In this document: piece after piece, positions 1 through 9,238 of the stretch
Layout of the letters: every line of letters starts with the position of its first letter
Numbering within the stretch: the first letter of the stretch is position 1
NCBI RefSeq assembly: GCF_008726925.1
Contig: NZ_VYWO01000001.1
Coordinates: forward strand, 124,001-188,000
DNA from: Aerococcus sanguinicola
GTDB taxonomy: Bacteria; Bacillota; Bacilli; Lactobacillales; Aerococcaceae
DNA length: 64,000 nucleotides
Direction of reading: 5' to 3'
The notes under the pieces: model-generated
What the model was told of the DNA's origin: nothing
The model's database searches: none
Seen by the model: the letters and a program-made list of their open reading frames with translations, nothing else
Made by a program: the position numbers and the translations under genes

Positions 1-39
1 AATGAGGCCGATTAAGATAATTTTTAAGAGTTCAAGCAT
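1..39 (-). CDS. uppP: Undecaprenyl-diphosphatase, N-terminal fragment
   Basis: Only the first 13 codons lie in the window; they read MLELLKIILIGLI, which fits the conserved hydrophobic N-terminus of UppP/BacA undecaprenyl-diphosphatases. A ribosome site (GAAAGGAAAA) lies about 9 bases upstream of the ATG whose first base is 39. The enzyme is a membrane phosphatase that recycles the C55 lipid carrier for peptidoglycan synthesis. The fragment is too short to exclude another membrane protein, so the call rests on N-terminal resemblance and the start signals. Confidence 0.6.
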   Translation of the reverse strand, partial: MLELLKIILIGLI

Positions 40-135
40 AAGCAGCTTTTCCTTTCTAAGCGATAAAATAAGCAGTCTTCAATATATCAAAGTTTTAGCT
101 GGATGAAGGCTTCCTGGCTTAAATTTGATGAAAAT

Positions 136-1164
136 TTAAGAAATACTTTGGACGCAGACGACTTGGTCGAGCTGGTAGTCAAAGTCTCGGGCTTGCAATA
201 GGCCGGATGCCGGGTCCCGGTCGAAGAGGCGCAAGTGGCCATCATTCTGGTGGGCCACGAGGAGGTAGGATTCATCGGGCGATAGGTTGAAGTCCCGTGG
301 AAAGTCTCCCTGGCTAGCGATCACTTGGATGCGCTCCAAGCCTTGGCCATCCTTATTAATAGCGAAGACGGTTAAGCTGTTCTCACCGCGATTAGAGCAG
401 TAGAGGAAGCGGCCGTCCGAAGATATCCGGATCGCAGCGCTGGAATTGAAGCCCAGGGGCGCTTGGTCTAAGGTCTGGTAACGTTTCAAGGGGGTTAAAT
501 GGCCGACTTCTTGGTCAATCTGGACCACATCCACCGTGTAGGATAGCTCGCTCAGGACATAGAGATAGGGCAGGCTAGGATGGGCGACAAGGTGGCGGGG
601 CCCCGAGCCTGCTGTCAGCTTCAGGCTGTCCACCATTTGGAGCTTATTCGCTTGGATCCGATAGACGAGGACCTCATCTGTTCCCAGGTCGCAGGCGAGG
701 AAGAAGGGGCTGTCTCGGTACTGCTTAAAGTAATGACAGTGGGGCTGGTCTTGGTTCGGGTGGGGGCCCGAGCCAGACCGATGCACAATATCAGCTAGTT
801 CAAGATTGCCATTTGCCTGGACTTTGATTAAGATAAGACTAGCTTCACGATATGAGGCACAGAGCAGGTAGTGCCCATCTGCGCTCAGACTGACATAGCA
901 GGCCGGCTCACTGAGAAAAGCAAGCCGGTCGACTTGTTCAAAGCCTGACGCTGTCCAGCGGTAGTGGCTAAGGCCAGGCGCTCCTGCTTGGTTCGACAGG
1001 GTAAAAAGCGAGCGCTGGTCTCTTGATAAGCAAAAATAGCAGGGGTCAGCTTCCTCAAGAAGAAGCCGGTCAGACACTGGCTGGTTGCACTTAGGATCCA
1101 CAGTCAGGCTATGGATGCCGGTATTGGAGCCATCCGTATAGGCCCCGAGATAAAATTGATCCAT
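136..1164 (-). CDS. pgl: 6-phosphogluconolactonase, beta-propeller type
   Basis: A 342-residue cytoplasmic protein of the lactonase (YbhE/Pgl) family, a seven-bladed beta-propeller that hydrolyses 6-phosphogluconolactone in the pentose phosphate pathway. Family hallmarks visible are the opening YLGAYT, GSGPHPNQDQPHCH near residue 140, SGPRHLVAHP near 200, and the late SRGENSL and FPRDFNLSPD segments. The start was set at the ATG at 1164 because AAAGGTGG precedes it by 7 bases; an upstream in-frame ATG at 1182 overlaps that ribosome site. It is monocistronic and divergent from the next gene. The lactonase fold also includes other sugar-lactone hydrolases, so exact substrate is inferred. Confidence 0.85.
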   Translation of the reverse strand: MDQFYLGAYTDGSNTGIHSLTVDPKCNQPVSDRLLLEEADPCYFCLSRDQRSLFTLSNQAGAPGLSHYRWTASGFEQVDRLAFLSEPACYVSLSADGHYLLCASYREASLILIKVQANGNLELADIVHRSGSGPHPNQDQPHCHYFKQYRDSPFFLACDLGTDEVLVYRIQANKLQMVDSLKLTAGSGPRHLVAHPSLPYLYVLSELSYTVDVVQIDQEVGHLTPLKRYQTLDQAPLGFNSSAAIRISSDGRFLYCSNRGENSLTVFAINKDGQGLERIQVIASQGDFPRDFNLSPDESYLLVAHQNDGHLRLFDRDPASGLLQARDFDYQLDQVVCVQSIS

Positions 1165-1214
1165 ATTAAATCCACCTTTCAATCTTAATTTTACTATAAA
1201 TTAATGGTTGGCTT

Positions 1215-1243
1215 TTCACTGACCTCAAAAAATATTGTATACT
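1215..1243 (+). promoter_or_regulatory. Probable sigma-A promoter of the AI-2E-family gene
   Basis: TTCACT (1215-1220) and TATACT (1238-1243) are separated by 17 bases and lie about 43 bases upstream of the start codon at 1286. Confidence 0.5.
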
Positions 1244-1285
1244 TAAATATATAAAAGTAAATCGATTCCTTAAGGGGGGACTTTG

Positions 1286-2500
1286 ATGGCTGATAAGCGA
1301 AGCCCAAATGATAAAATGAACCAGTACTGGCAGGAACGGAGTGACCAATTGCAGAAGATTAACTACCACTCCTTCCGTTCCTTCTTGAGTAACCGCTGGC
1401 TCCAACTCTTGCTGGTACTCATCCTAATTGCCTTATTCCTATTGATCTTTAGTCGGATCGCCCATCTCTTCCATCCGGTGATCGATTTTGTGAGTGTGAT
1501 TGCCCTGCCAATCGTTCTGGCAGCCATCCTCTATTACTTGACCGTACCGATCGTTAACCACTTGGAGAAGCGGGGGCTCAAGCGGCAGTGGGGGGCCATC
1601 CTGGTCCTCGTGCTTATGGCCATTGTGGTCCTCATCCTAACTTATCTTACGCCAATCTTCTTTGCCCAATCCCAGTCCTTGGTGTCTAATTGGGATGAGT
1701 TAATTTCTAGCTATGACCAGCCCCTGCAACGCTTCTACCACAATCCTTTATTCGAAGAGGGGGTCAAGCTCTTGAATGACTGGGGGCTCAACTTCATCCA
1801 GGGCAATTCCATTAACTGGTCGACGATCTTTAACTCGGCCATTGATTCGATCGGATCGATTGTGGGTGTCCTCTCTAACTTTATCTTGGCGATTGTGACA
1901 GCCCCCTTCATCCTCTTCTATATGTTAAAGGATGGGCCCAAGCTCAAGCAAAACTTGGCCTTGGTGGTACCTAATCCCATCCGGTCATCGACCATGCAGC
2001 TGCTCTTTGAGATGAACCAACAAGTGTCAGCCTATGTGCGCGGGCAAATTATGGTCGGTATCTCAGTAGCTATTATGTTCATGCTGGGCTATTCGATTAT
2101 CGGGCTCCAGTACGGTATTATCCTGGGTGTCCTCGCAGGCTTTCTGAACTTAATCCCTTATCTCGGCTCCTTCTTAGCCATGATTCCGGCGGTGATTATT
2201 GCTATTGTTCAGGGTCCCATCATGGTGGTCAAGGTCCTTGTCGTTTTCATGATTGAACAAACCATTGAGGGCCGGGTGATTTCACCCCATATCTTGGGCT
2301 CTAACTTGGACATCCACCCAGTCACCATCATGCTGCTCTTGATCGCTGGGGGGAAACTCTTCGGTATCCTGGGCATTATCATTATTATCCCAAGCTATGC
2401 CATCCTTAAGCTGATCTTTACCTACTTCTTCAAATGGTACCGTAAAGTCTCCGGCCTCTATGAAGAGGACCTCCTAGCGGAATGGGATTCAGAAGAATAG
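1286..2500 (+). CDS. AI-2E family (PerM-like) membrane transporter
   Basis: A 404-residue polytopic membrane protein of the AI-2E transporter family (Pfam AI-2E_transport, formerly UPF0118). A short charged N-terminus is followed by a helix around residues 33-55, two helices near 60-115, a soluble loop, and a helical C-terminal half with the family-typical GFLNLIPYLGSFLAMIPA and IEGRVISPHILGSNLDIHP segments. Members have been linked to autoinducer-2 export or Na+(Li+)/H+ antiport; the substrate here cannot be read. ATG at 1286 is preferred over an in-frame TTG at 1283 since AAGGGGGGA lies 5 bases before it. A terminator follows directly. Confidence 0.85.
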   Translation: MADKRSPNDKMNQYWQERSDQLQKINYHSFRSFLSNRWLQLLLVLILIALFLLIFSRIAHLFHPVIDFVSVIALPIVLAAILYYLTVPIVNHLEKRGLKRQWGAILVLVLMAIVVLILTYLTPIFFAQSQSLVSNWDELISSYDQPLQRFYHNPLFEEGVKLLNDWGLNFIQGNSINWSTIFNSAIDSIGSIVGVLSNFILAIVTAPFILFYMLKDGPKLKQNLALVVPNPIRSSTMQLLFEMNQQVSAYVRGQIMVGISVAIMFMLGYSIIGLQYGIILGVLAGFLNLIPYLGSFLAMIPAVIIAIVQGPIMVVKVLVVFMIEQTIEGRVISPHILGSNLDIHPVTIMLLLIAGGKLFGILGIIIIIPSYAILKLIFTYFFKWYRKVSGLYEEDLLAEWDSEE

Positions 2501-2510
2501 CTCTTAAAGG

Positions 2511-2556
2511 AAATGCCTTAGACCAGACTTAAAAAGCTGGGCTAAGGCATTTTTTA
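2511..2556. terminator. Bidirectional terminator
   Basis: AAATGCCTTAG (2511-2521) pairs perfectly with CTAAGGCATTT (2542-2552), with an inner CCAG/CTGG stem and a T run after it. It is shared by the convergent AI-2E gene and gatD, whose stop codon lies inside it. Confidence 0.85.
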
Positions 2557-3195
2557 TTTGCCAGAACGGGCGAGGTCAATAATGATGTCTGTTAATTGGG
2601 GGTTACGGACCAAGAGGGGACCGTGGAAGTAGGAGCAGAAGGTGTTCTTATAGAGGCAGCCTTCTGTTTGGTCTTGACCATTATTGCCGAAGCCAGATTG
2701 GACTTGGCCGAGCGCTTGGACACCGGGGCCGAGATAGGTCCGACCGGCATGGTTTTCATAGCCTTTGAGGCTGAGGTCAAAGCGGTCATTGTAAATCTCG
2801 ATGTCACCAATCAAGCGGTTGGCTTCAGTTTCGGTGTAGTAGTCAATGGCTCCCAGACCTTCCAAACGCTGGTGTTGGGCATTGATGTAGTAGTGGCCTA
2901 GAAGTTGGAAGCCGCCGCAGATGGCCACTACCACGCCGCCTGACTCAATGTACTGGGTCAGGGGAGCTTTTTTCTTTTGGATGTCCTTGGCGACTAGGGA
3001 CTGCTCATAGTCTTGGCCGCCTCCGAAGAAGACCAGGTCATAGGCTTCAGGATCGAAGGGGTCATTGAGGGAGACCAGGTCCGTTTCGACGGTCTCTCCC
3101 TTCTCCTTGGCCAGATATTGGAGCATGAGGAGGTTGCCATTGTCGCCGTAAGTATTCATAAGGTTGCCGTAGAGATGGCAGATTCTAAGGGTCAT
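2554..3195 (-). CDS. gatD: Lipid II isoglutaminyl synthase, glutaminase subunit GatD
   Basis: A 213-residue class I glutamine amidotransferase (CobB/CobQ-type). It supplies ammonia to MurT for amidation of D-isoglutamate in lipid II, a modification needed for cross-linking in many Gram-positives. Visible are the GatD-typical start RICHLYGNLMNTYGDNGN, the nucleophile in AICGGFQLLG (Cys93) and the catalytic His in SYFHGPLLVRNP near residue 190. Its ATG overlaps the murT stop by 4 bases, so translation is probably coupled. All expected active-site residues are present. Confidence 0.93.
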   Translation of the reverse strand: MTLRICHLYGNLMNTYGDNGNLLMLQYLAKEKGETVETDLVSLNDPFDPEAYDLVFFGGGQDYEQSLVAKDIQKKKAPLTQYIESGGVVVAICGGFQLLGHYYINAQHQRLEGLGAIDYYTETEANRLIGDIEIYNDRFDLSLKGYENHAGRTYLGPGVQALGQVQSGFGNNGQDQTEGCLYKNTFCSYFHGPLLVRNPQLTDIIIDLARSGK

Positions 3196-4550
3196 GCTTG
3201 CATCCGCTCCTTTACATAGCCACTAGCAGCCAGGGCCCGTCTGAGTTCGAGCATGGCCGTGTAGGTGGCTAAGATATAAACTGTGTGAGATGATGAGTCT
3301 TTAATGTACTGAATCAGGCTAACTGCGTCTGCGACAGGGTCTAGCTGGTCCTTGTCGAAGCCTGCAACAACTAAGCGCTGTTTCAAATCTTCGGCCCGCA
3401 TGCCGGCATAGGCTGTGTCTTGGACCTTGTCCAGCTGGGCCAAGTCTTCAAAGTTGCCGTCCCAGATCCAAGAAATATCCTGGCCATCAGCCGGCTGGTC
3501 ATTGAGGATAGTGATGAGGTCGAAGTCATCCTGCTCGAGCTTGATCAGTTCAATGATTTGATTAAGGCCTACTGGATTCTTGATCAGGTTGATCCGGACC
3601 TCTTTATCTTCAATTTGAATGGTTTCTTGCCGGCCGAAGATCCGCTGGGCGGAGGCTAGACCGCGTTTGATCGTTAGATGGTCAAGGCCAAAGTGCTTGG
3701 CAATCGAATAGGCGGCCAAGGCATTATAAACATTGTAGAGGCCGGCGACGGGAATGCTGTAGTCTTCACCGTCAATGGCAAAGCTGGCCTGGTCTGGGGT
3801 CAAGTTATGGATGGCCGTCACCGCATGCTGGAGGTCGGGCCGCTTGAAACCGCAATGGGGACAGAAGAAGTCGCCCAGGTTGGAATAAGTGACCATGTGG
3901 TAGTGGAGGACCTGTTCACACTGGGGACAGATGATCCCGTCGGTATTATAATGGGCCAGGAAATCTTCTTCCTTATTGGCGTTGGCAAAGCCGAAATAGG
4001 CGCGGTCATTGGCTGTCTCCTTAGAAGAGAAGATGGGGGCGTCCCCATTCAAGAGCAGCTGGGCTTGGGGCACCTTGCTGGCCCCTTCTAGGATCAGGTC
4101 ATAGGTGGTATAGATTTCCCCATAGCGGTCCATCTGATCGCGGAAGATATTGGTCGCCACAATCAATTCGGGAGTCACTTGGGCAGTCACATGGCGCAGG
4201 CTCGCCTCATCCACCTCGAGGATGGCAATTTTTTCTTGGCCGGACTTGGTCGAAGCTTGGCTGACGAAGGTTGAGGTAATACCTTGGATCATGTTAGACC
4301 CTGTTGGATTAGTCAAGATATTAGGGTAGACCTGCTTGAGGATATTGACTGCTAGGGCAGTCGTTACCGTCTTCCCATTAGTTCCTGTAATCAGCACAAT
4401 GCGGTAGTCTTTAGCGAGCTCCTCTAAGACATTCGAATCGATCTTCTTGGCAATCTTGCCAGGCAAACTCGACCCGCCCTTGGTAAAGGTATGGAGCCCC
4501 CAGTAAGAGGCACGGCCGGCTAAAGCAGCCAATTGAGTTTTCAAACGCAT
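3192..4550 (-). CDS. murT: Lipid II isoglutaminyl synthase, ligase subunit MurT
   Basis: A 452-residue Mur-ligase family protein that activates the D-Glu alpha-carboxyl of lipid II with ATP and amidates it using ammonia from GatD. The P-loop LITGTNGKTVTTAL sits near residue 50, and a four-cysteine zinc ribbon (CPQC...CPHC) typical of MurT lies in the middle domain around residues 200-225. The start at 4550 has AAAGGA upstream with good spacing and begins MRLKTQLAALAGRAS, as in homologues; an upstream in-frame ATG at 4646 would add 32 unrelated residues. First gene of a two-gene operon with gatD. Confidence 0.93.
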   Translation of the reverse strand: MRLKTQLAALAGRASYWGLHTFTKGGSSLPGKIAKKIDSNVLEELAKDYRIVLITGTNGKTVTTALAVNILKQVYPNILTNPTGSNMIQGITSTFVSQASTKSGQEKIAILEVDEASLRHVTAQVTPELIVATNIFRDQMDRYGEIYTTYDLILEGASKVPQAQLLLNGDAPIFSSKETANDRAYFGFANANKEEDFLAHYNTDGIICPQCEQVLHYHMVTYSNLGDFFCPHCGFKRPDLQHAVTAIHNLTPDQASFAIDGEDYSIPVAGLYNVYNALAAYSIAKHFGLDHLTIKRGLASAQRIFGRQETIQIEDKEVRINLIKNPVGLNQIIELIKLEQDDFDLITILNDQPADGQDISWIWDGNFEDLAQLDKVQDTAYAGMRAEDLKQRLVVAGFDKDQLDPVADAVSLIQYIKDSSSHTVYILATYTAMLELRRALAASGYVKERMQA

Positions 4551-4629
4551 GGATAAATTCCTTTCTGTCTGAGTGTCGGGTCTTAGGCCCTGTTTCTTTC
4601 CTATGATACCATAGTTTGAAGGGGCAAAA

Positions 4630-4658
4630 TGTATAAATTTATGCAAACATGTTATAAT
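4630..4658 (+). promoter_or_regulatory. Candidate promoter of tdk-prfA-prmC-sua5
   Basis: A perfect TATAAT (4653-4658) lies 17 bases downstream of a weak TGTATA hexamer. The resulting leader of about 125 bases contains ACTTGG (4692-4697) able to pair with CCAAGT (4725-4730) around a nested GGCA/TGCC pair. There is no T run, so no attenuator is claimed. Confidence 0.45.
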
Positions 4659-4788
4659 TTAAGCGTTCGCTAGTGCCATCTGAGTGGAATAACTTGGGGG
4701 CAAATATTGACTAAGTGCCGGCTGCCAAGTATCATTAATAAGGTATTTATCTGACGAAATAATCAGTCGGGAAGGAATAGGTGGTATT

Positions 4789-5391
4789 TTGGCACAATTA
4801 TATTTTCGCTATGGGGCGATGAATAGTGGGAAATCGATTGAAATTCTCAAGGTAGCCCATAATTATGAAGAACAGGCTAAGCGGGTGATCGTGATGACGA
4901 GTGCAGTGGATACCCGGTCCGGCCAGGGCGTAATTGCTAGCCGGGTGGGCCATGAACGACCAGCTGTGGCCATTAACGAGACCTTCAATATCTATGACTA
5001 TGTGGCTAAGGAGAACCAGGAAGAAGCTGTCTTCTGTGTTCTCATCGATGAGAGTCAATTCTTGAGCGCGGACCACATCCGCCAGTGCGCTCAGATTGTG
5101 GATAGCTTAAATATCCCTGTTATGGCATTTGGCTTGAAGAATGATTTTCAAAATAAACTCTTCAGCGGGTCGGAAGAACTCCTGCTTCTAGCCGATAAAA
5201 TTGAAGAAGTGAAGACCATCTGTTGGTTCTGCGAGAAGAAGGCGACCATGAATCTCCGTGTGAACAATGACGTGCCTTGCTATGACGGTGACCAGGTCCA
5301 AATTGGCGGCAATGAGTCCTATTATCCTGTTTGCCGCAAGCACTACAAGCAACCACCCATGCAGGATGGCAAGATTGTCAAGAGAGTATAA
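4789..5391 (+). CDS. tdk: Thymidine kinase
   Basis: A 200-residue type II thymidine kinase that phosphorylates thymidine (and deoxyuridine) in pyrimidine salvage. The P-loop GAMNSGKS is at residues 9-16, the Walker B-like LIDESQFL follows near residue 85, and a zinc-binding set (CWFC near 145, then VCRKHY near 183) is complete. The start is a TTG at 4789 with AGGTGG four bases upstream; no in-frame ATG fits the family N-terminus. It heads the conserved tdk-prfA-prmC-sua5 order. Confidence 0.94.
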   Translation: MAQLYFRYGAMNSGKSIEILKVAHNYEEQAKRVIVMTSAVDTRSGQGVIASRVGHERPAVAINETFNIYDYVAKENQEEAVFCVLIDESQFLSADHIRQCAQIVDSLNIPVMAFGLKNDFQNKLFSGSEELLLLADKIEEVKTICWFCEKKATMNLRVNNDVPCYDGDQVQIGGNESYYPVCRKHYKQPPMQDGKIVKRV

Positions 5392-5415
5392 AAAGGAAAA
5401 GAGAGTGAAGATTGC

Positions 5416-6498
5416 ATGCTATTAGACCAAATTGATACTTTTATCAACCGTTACCAGGAATTGGCCGAATTATTGAGCGACCCGGATGTCATCAATGATG
5501 CCAAGCGTTTCCGTGACCTGTCCAAGGAAGAAGCCGACCTGAGACCTAAAGTTGAGGCCTTCAGACACTATAAGGATGTCGTGGACCAGATTGAAGGCGC
5601 GGAAGAAATCCTGGCTGATGAATCGGATGAGGAACTCCTCGAATTAGCCAAGGAAGAACTCAAGGCCCTCAAGGAAGAACGCGAGCAATTAGAAGAGGAA
5701 ATCCGTGTCCTCATGCTGCCAAGTGACCCTAATGATGACAAGAATATCATCATGGAAATCCGTGGGGCTGCTGGGGGCGATGAGGCCCAACTCTTTGCAG
5801 CTGACCTCTATGAAATGTACTCCCGCTATGCAGAGAGCCAGGGTTGGCGGATTTCTGTAGTGGAAGCCCACAGCAATGACATTGGGGGCTACAAGGAAAT
5901 CATCCTCCAAATTACGGGCGACAAGGTCTACTCCAAGCTCAAGTACGAGAGTGGGGCTCACCGTGTCCAACGGGTACCGAAGACGGAATCCCAGGGCCGG
6001 GTCCACACCTCAACCGCTACGGTGGGCGTGATGCCAGAATTGGAAGACCTCGATTTTGAAATTGATGCCAACGATATCCGGACCGACATCTACCATGCCT
6101 CAGGTGCCGGGGGCCAGCACGTCAACAAGACGGCCTCAGCTGTCCGCCTGACCCATATTCCAACGGGGATTGTGGTTGCCATGCAAGATCAACGGTCCCA
6201 ACAACAGAACCGGGAGAAAGCTATGCTGATCCTGCGCTCACGGGTCTATGAACACGTTCAAGCGGAGCAACAGAGTGAATATGATAGCCAGCGGAAGAAC
6301 CTGGTAGGGACAGGGGACCGGTCAGAACGGATCCGGACCTATAACTATCCTCAGAACCGGGTGACGGACCACCGGATCAACTTGACCATCCAGAAGCTGG
6401 ACCGGATCATGCAAGGTGAACTGGAAGAAATCATCAATGCCCTCATCCTGGCTGACCAAGCACAGAAATTAGAGGAACTCAATGAACAAAGTATTTAA
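5416..6498 (+). CDS. prfA: Peptide chain release factor 1
   Basis: A 360-residue class I release factor that recognises UAA and UAG and triggers peptidyl-tRNA hydrolysis on the ribosome. The GGQ motif is at residues 232-234 ([10 protein letters not shown]). The codon-recognition tripeptide of the RF1 P-x-T type is PKT at 188-190, followed by [18 protein letters not shown], so this is RF1 and not RF2. A long acidic coiled-coil region covers residues 60-98. It overlaps prmC, whose product methylates the GGQ glutamine, by 17 bases. Confidence 0.96.
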   Translation: MLLDQIDTFINRYQELAELLSDPDVINDAKRFRDLSKEEADLRPKVEAFRHYKDVVDQIEGAEEILADESDEELLELAKEELKALKEEREQLEEEIRVLMLPSDPNDDKNIIMEIRGAAGGDEAQLFAADLYEMYSRYAESQGWRISVVEAHSNDIGGYKEIILQITGDKVYSKLKYESGAHRVQRVPKTESQGRVHTSTATVGVMPELEDLDFEIDANDIRTDIYHASGAGGQHVNKTASAVRLTHIPTGIVVAMQDQRSQQQNREKAMLILRSRVYEHVQAEQQSEYDSQRKNLVGTGDRSERIRTYNYPQNRVTDHRINLTIQKLDRIMQGELEEIINALILADQAQKLEELNEQSI

Positions 6499-7384
6499 TG
6501 GCTCCTACCGAGAAGCTCTCTTAGGGGCTTCTTCTTTTTTAAGGGAGAGGGGCTTTGAAGAAGCCATTGCCTACCACTATCTCCTGGGGCTGATGGACTG
6601 GGAGGCCAGTGACTGGTACCGCCAGCAATTCCAAGCCATGCCAGCAGCCGATTATGCGACTTATGCAGCTGGCATCCAGCGTATCGCTAGGGACCACTAC
6701 CCCTATCAGTATCTCTTAGGAGAGGCTTATTTCTACCGCTATAAGTTTAAGGTGACTTCCGCGACTTTAATCCCCCGCCAGGAGACGGAACTCTTGGTCG
6801 ACCGGGCCAAGGCCCTCTATTGTCGGGGGGCTATTCCGCGCCAGGCGGAAGTCTTGGATATTGGAACGGGGACAGGCGCCATTGCCATTAGCCTGAAGAA
6901 GGAATGTCCGGACCTAGTCCTAACAGCCACAGACCTTTCTGAAGAAGCCCTAGCTGTAGCAGAGGCTAATGCCAGAAACTTGGAAGCAGACCTGCGCCTA
7001 GTCCAAGGTGACCTCTACCAGGCCGTCTTAGGCGAACGCTTTGATTTGATTGTTTCCAACCCGCCCTATATCGGCTGCCAGGAGCTAGAGGAGGTCGCTG
7101 AGGACGTCCAACGCTATGAGCCCGATCTGGCCCTCTTTGCGGAGGCAGAGGGTTATGCCATTTACTACCGCTTAATTGATGAACTCGATACTTATTTAAG
7201 ACCAGGAGGCTACTTGATCGCGGAAATTGGCTACCAGCAGGGGGACCGGCTCCTCGCCTATTGTAAGGACCAACTGCCTGCTAACTACCAGGCTCAGATT
7301 GAAAAAGATTTTGCCGGACACGACCGCTTCCTGGTGGTGTCTAAGGAAGGAGCGCCAAGAAATGACGGAAATTTACCAAAGTGA
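6482..7384 (+). CDS. prmC: Release factor glutamine methyltransferase
   Basis: A 300-residue SAM-dependent methyltransferase that N5-methylates the GGQ glutamine of release factors. Motif I is [10 protein letters not shown] (residues 126-135) and the hallmark NPPY of glutamine/adenine methyltransferases is at 193-196. The N-terminal helical substrate-recognition domain covers roughly residues 1-85. The ATG overlaps the end of prfA by 17 bases with AGAGGAA upstream, suggesting coupled translation with its substrate gene. Confidence 0.94.
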   Translation: MNKVFNGSYREALLGASSFLRERGFEEAIAYHYLLGLMDWEASDWYRQQFQAMPAADYATYAAGIQRIARDHYPYQYLLGEAYFYRYKFKVTSATLIPRQETELLVDRAKALYCRGAIPRQAEVLDIGTGTGAIAISLKKECPDLVLTATDLSEEALAVAEANARNLEADLRLVQGDLYQAVLGERFDLIVSNPPYIGCQELEEVAEDVQRYEPDLALFAEAEGYAIYYRLIDELDTYLRPGGYLIAEIGYQQGDRLLAYCKDQLPANYQAQIEKDFAGHDRFLVVSKEGAPRNDGNLPK

Positions 7385-8378
7385 CCGCATAGATGAAGCG
7401 GCCCAACAATTACGAGAAGGCAAACTCGTGGCCTTCCCCACGGAGACTGTCTTTGGTTTGGGGGCTATCGCTAATAACGACCAAGCCGTCCAGTCTGTCT
7501 ACCGGGTGAAAGGCCGGCCGAGTGATAATCCCTTGATTGTCCACCTGGCCCAGCCGTCCGACCTCTTCGACTATGTCCAAGACCTGACTGCTGACCAAAT
7601 CCATTGGGTCAAAAAACTCCAGGCTGCCTTCTGGCCAGGGCCTCTGACCCTTATCTTGCCGGTCAAGGAGGGGGTCTTTGCGCCGACTGTTACGGGGGGC
7701 TTGGATACGGTCGGCCTGCGGATGCCAGACCATCCCCTGACTCTGAAATTGATTAAAGCGGTTGGCTTCCCCTTGGTCGGGCCCTCTGCCAATCTGTCTG
7801 GAAAACCTAGTCCGACCAAGTTAGACCATGTTCGCCACGACTTCGATGGCAAGATTGCAGGTATTTTGGCGAGCCAGCCGACACGCATCGGGGTGGAATC
7901 GACGGTTCTCGACCTGTCTGACCCACGCGGCCTCTTCATCCTGCGCCCAGGCCAGATCGGCAAGGAGCAGATCGAAGCGGTCTTGGAGGGCGTTAAGGTG
8001 TCTTATCCCGACCAATTAACAGTCGAAGCTGACCAACAACCCAAGGCCCCTGGGATGAAATACCGCCACTACAGCCCCCAACAGACGGTCTATGCGGTAA
8101 CAGCTGACCGTATGGCGGAAGTGATCCAGGACCATGCAGACCAGGCTATCTTCTGTGCGGGACGAGAAGCCTGCTTGGCAGGTCTTCCAGAACTGGCCCA
8201 GACCTATTCATTGGGGCCTAGCCTAGAGACGGCCACCCAGCGCCTCTTCGATGCCTTACGGGTGGCCGATGACAGCCAGGGAATCGACCTTATCCTCGTC
8301 GAATGGATCGATGAAGGCGAAAGCTCAGCTGGCTACCGCAACCGCCTAAAGAAGGCTAGCGTACAGGTCTTTGACTAG
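7362..8378 (+). CDS. sua5: L-threonylcarbamoyladenylate synthase, Sua5 type
   Basis: A 338-residue enzyme making threonylcarbamoyl-AMP from threonine, bicarbonate and ATP for the t6A37 modification of ANN-reading tRNAs. The YrdC-like catalytic domain spans about residues 5-200 (FPTETVFGLGA, KGRPSDNPLIVH, GLRMPDHPL, GPSANLSGKPSPT). The remaining C-terminal part is the extra domain that separates long Sua5 forms from short TsaC. The start at 7362 overlaps prmC by 23 bases and has AAGGAAGGAG upstream; a longer in-frame reading from 7227 lies entirely in prmC and is rejected. Most homologous clusters carry this gene after prmC. Confidence 0.92.
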   Translation: MTEIYQSDRIDEAAQQLREGKLVAFPTETVFGLGAIANNDQAVQSVYRVKGRPSDNPLIVHLAQPSDLFDYVQDLTADQIHWVKKLQAAFWPGPLTLILPVKEGVFAPTVTGGLDTVGLRMPDHPLTLKLIKAVGFPLVGPSANLSGKPSPTKLDHVRHDFDGKIAGILASQPTRIGVESTVLDLSDPRGLFILRPGQIGKEQIEAVLEGVKVSYPDQLTVEADQQPKAPGMKYRHYSPQQTVYAVTADRMAEVIQDHADQAIFCAGREACLAGLPELAQTYSLGPSLETATQRLFDALRVADDSQGIDLILVEWIDEGESSAGYRNRLKKASVQVFD

Positions 8379-8413
8379 GTCACATTTTCAGGGGCAAAGC
8401 CAGCTATTTTTCC

Positions 8414-8441
8414 TTGCAATAAACTGAATTAGTGGTAAAGT
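8414..8441 (+). promoter_or_regulatory. Probable promoter of upp
   Basis: TTGCAA (8414-8419) and TAAAGT (8436-8441) with a 16-base spacer stand 45 bases before the upp start. Confidence 0.5.
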
Positions 8442-8486
8442 AATTAGAGAAGTATGACGACGAAACTAGATTATTGGAGGCATAAA

Positions 8487-9122
8487 ATGGGAAAATTACA
8501 CGTGATTGATCATCCATTGGTTCAACATAAGATGACCTTGTTACGGGATAAGGACTTAGGCAGTAAGGGATTTCGTGAACTCGTTAATGAAATTACGGTC
8601 TTCTTAGGCTATGAAGTTACCCGCAATCTCCCACTGGAAGAAGTGGAAGTGGAAACGCCAGTCGCTGTCACCAAACAAAAAATGATCACTGGTAAAAAAG
8701 TTGCCATTGCCCCTATCCTGAGAGCAGGCTTGGGCATGGTAGACGGTATTCTGACCCTAGTTCCCGCTGCTAAGGTAGGCCACATTGGGATGTTCCGTGA
8801 TGAAGAAACCTTGGAACCCCAAGAATATTTCTTCAAGATGCCTAATGACATCGAAGACCGGCAAGTGATTATTGTCGATCCCATGTTAGCAACTGGGGGG
8901 TCTGCCCTCATGGCCATCGATTCCTTGGTCAAACGTGATGTTGACCCTGCTCACATTGACTTTGTCTGCCTGGTTTCTGCTCCAGAAGGGGTCAAGGCCA
9001 TCCAAGACAAGTACCCAGAAGTTGATATCTATACAGCTGCTTTAGATGAAAAACTAAATGAGCACGGCTATATCGTCCCTGGTCTCGGGGATGCGGGTGA
9101 CCGTCTCTTCGGTACCCTCTAA
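8487..9122 (+). CDS. upp: Uracil phosphoribosyltransferase
   Basis: A 211-residue salvage enzyme joining uracil and PRPP to give UMP. The PRPP-binding loop [13 protein letters not shown] lies near residues 128-140, and the family N-terminus [21 protein letters not shown] is followed by the uracil-site segment [17 protein letters not shown] at the C-terminus. ATG at 8487 has TTGGAGG six bases upstream, so the in-frame ATG at 8454 is not used. It has its own promoter and terminator; the glyA and atp genes often found nearby in relatives are not here. Confidence 0.95.
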   Translation: MGKLHVIDHPLVQHKMTLLRDKDLGSKGFRELVNEITVFLGYEVTRNLPLEEVEVETPVAVTKQKMITGKKVAIAPILRAGLGMVDGILTLVPAAKVGHIGMFRDEETLEPQEYFFKMPNDIEDRQVIIVDPMLATGGSALMAIDSLVKRDVDPAHIDFVCLVSAPEGVKAIQDKYPEVDIYTAALDEKLNEHGYIVPGLGDAGDRLFGTL

Positions 9123-9130
9123 GCCAGTTC

Positions 9131-9190
9131 AAAAAATCCAAGTCAGTCTCTCCCACATAAGGGGGAAGGCTTTATCACTTGGATTTTTTT
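9131..9190 (+). terminator. Terminator after upp
   Basis: AAAAAATCCAAGT (9131-9143) is the inverted complement of ACTTGGATTTTTT (9177-9189). The arms enclose a roughly 30-base loop and end in a T run. The flanking A run makes it potentially bidirectional. Confidence 0.8.
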
Positions 9191-9238
9191 GTGTATAATA
9201 GTTAATTGAATACTGATGAAGGTGGTGTTTCCAGTTAC

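Noticed and set aside
4692..4730. Riboswitch or attenuator in the tdk leader
   Set aside because: The ACTTGG/CCAAGT pairing is short, has no T run and matches no riboswitch class I recognise.
7227..7361. N-terminal extension of Sua5 by 45 codons
   Set aside because: The segment lies fully inside prmC in another frame, has no family similarity, and a strong ribosome site marks the ATG at 7362.
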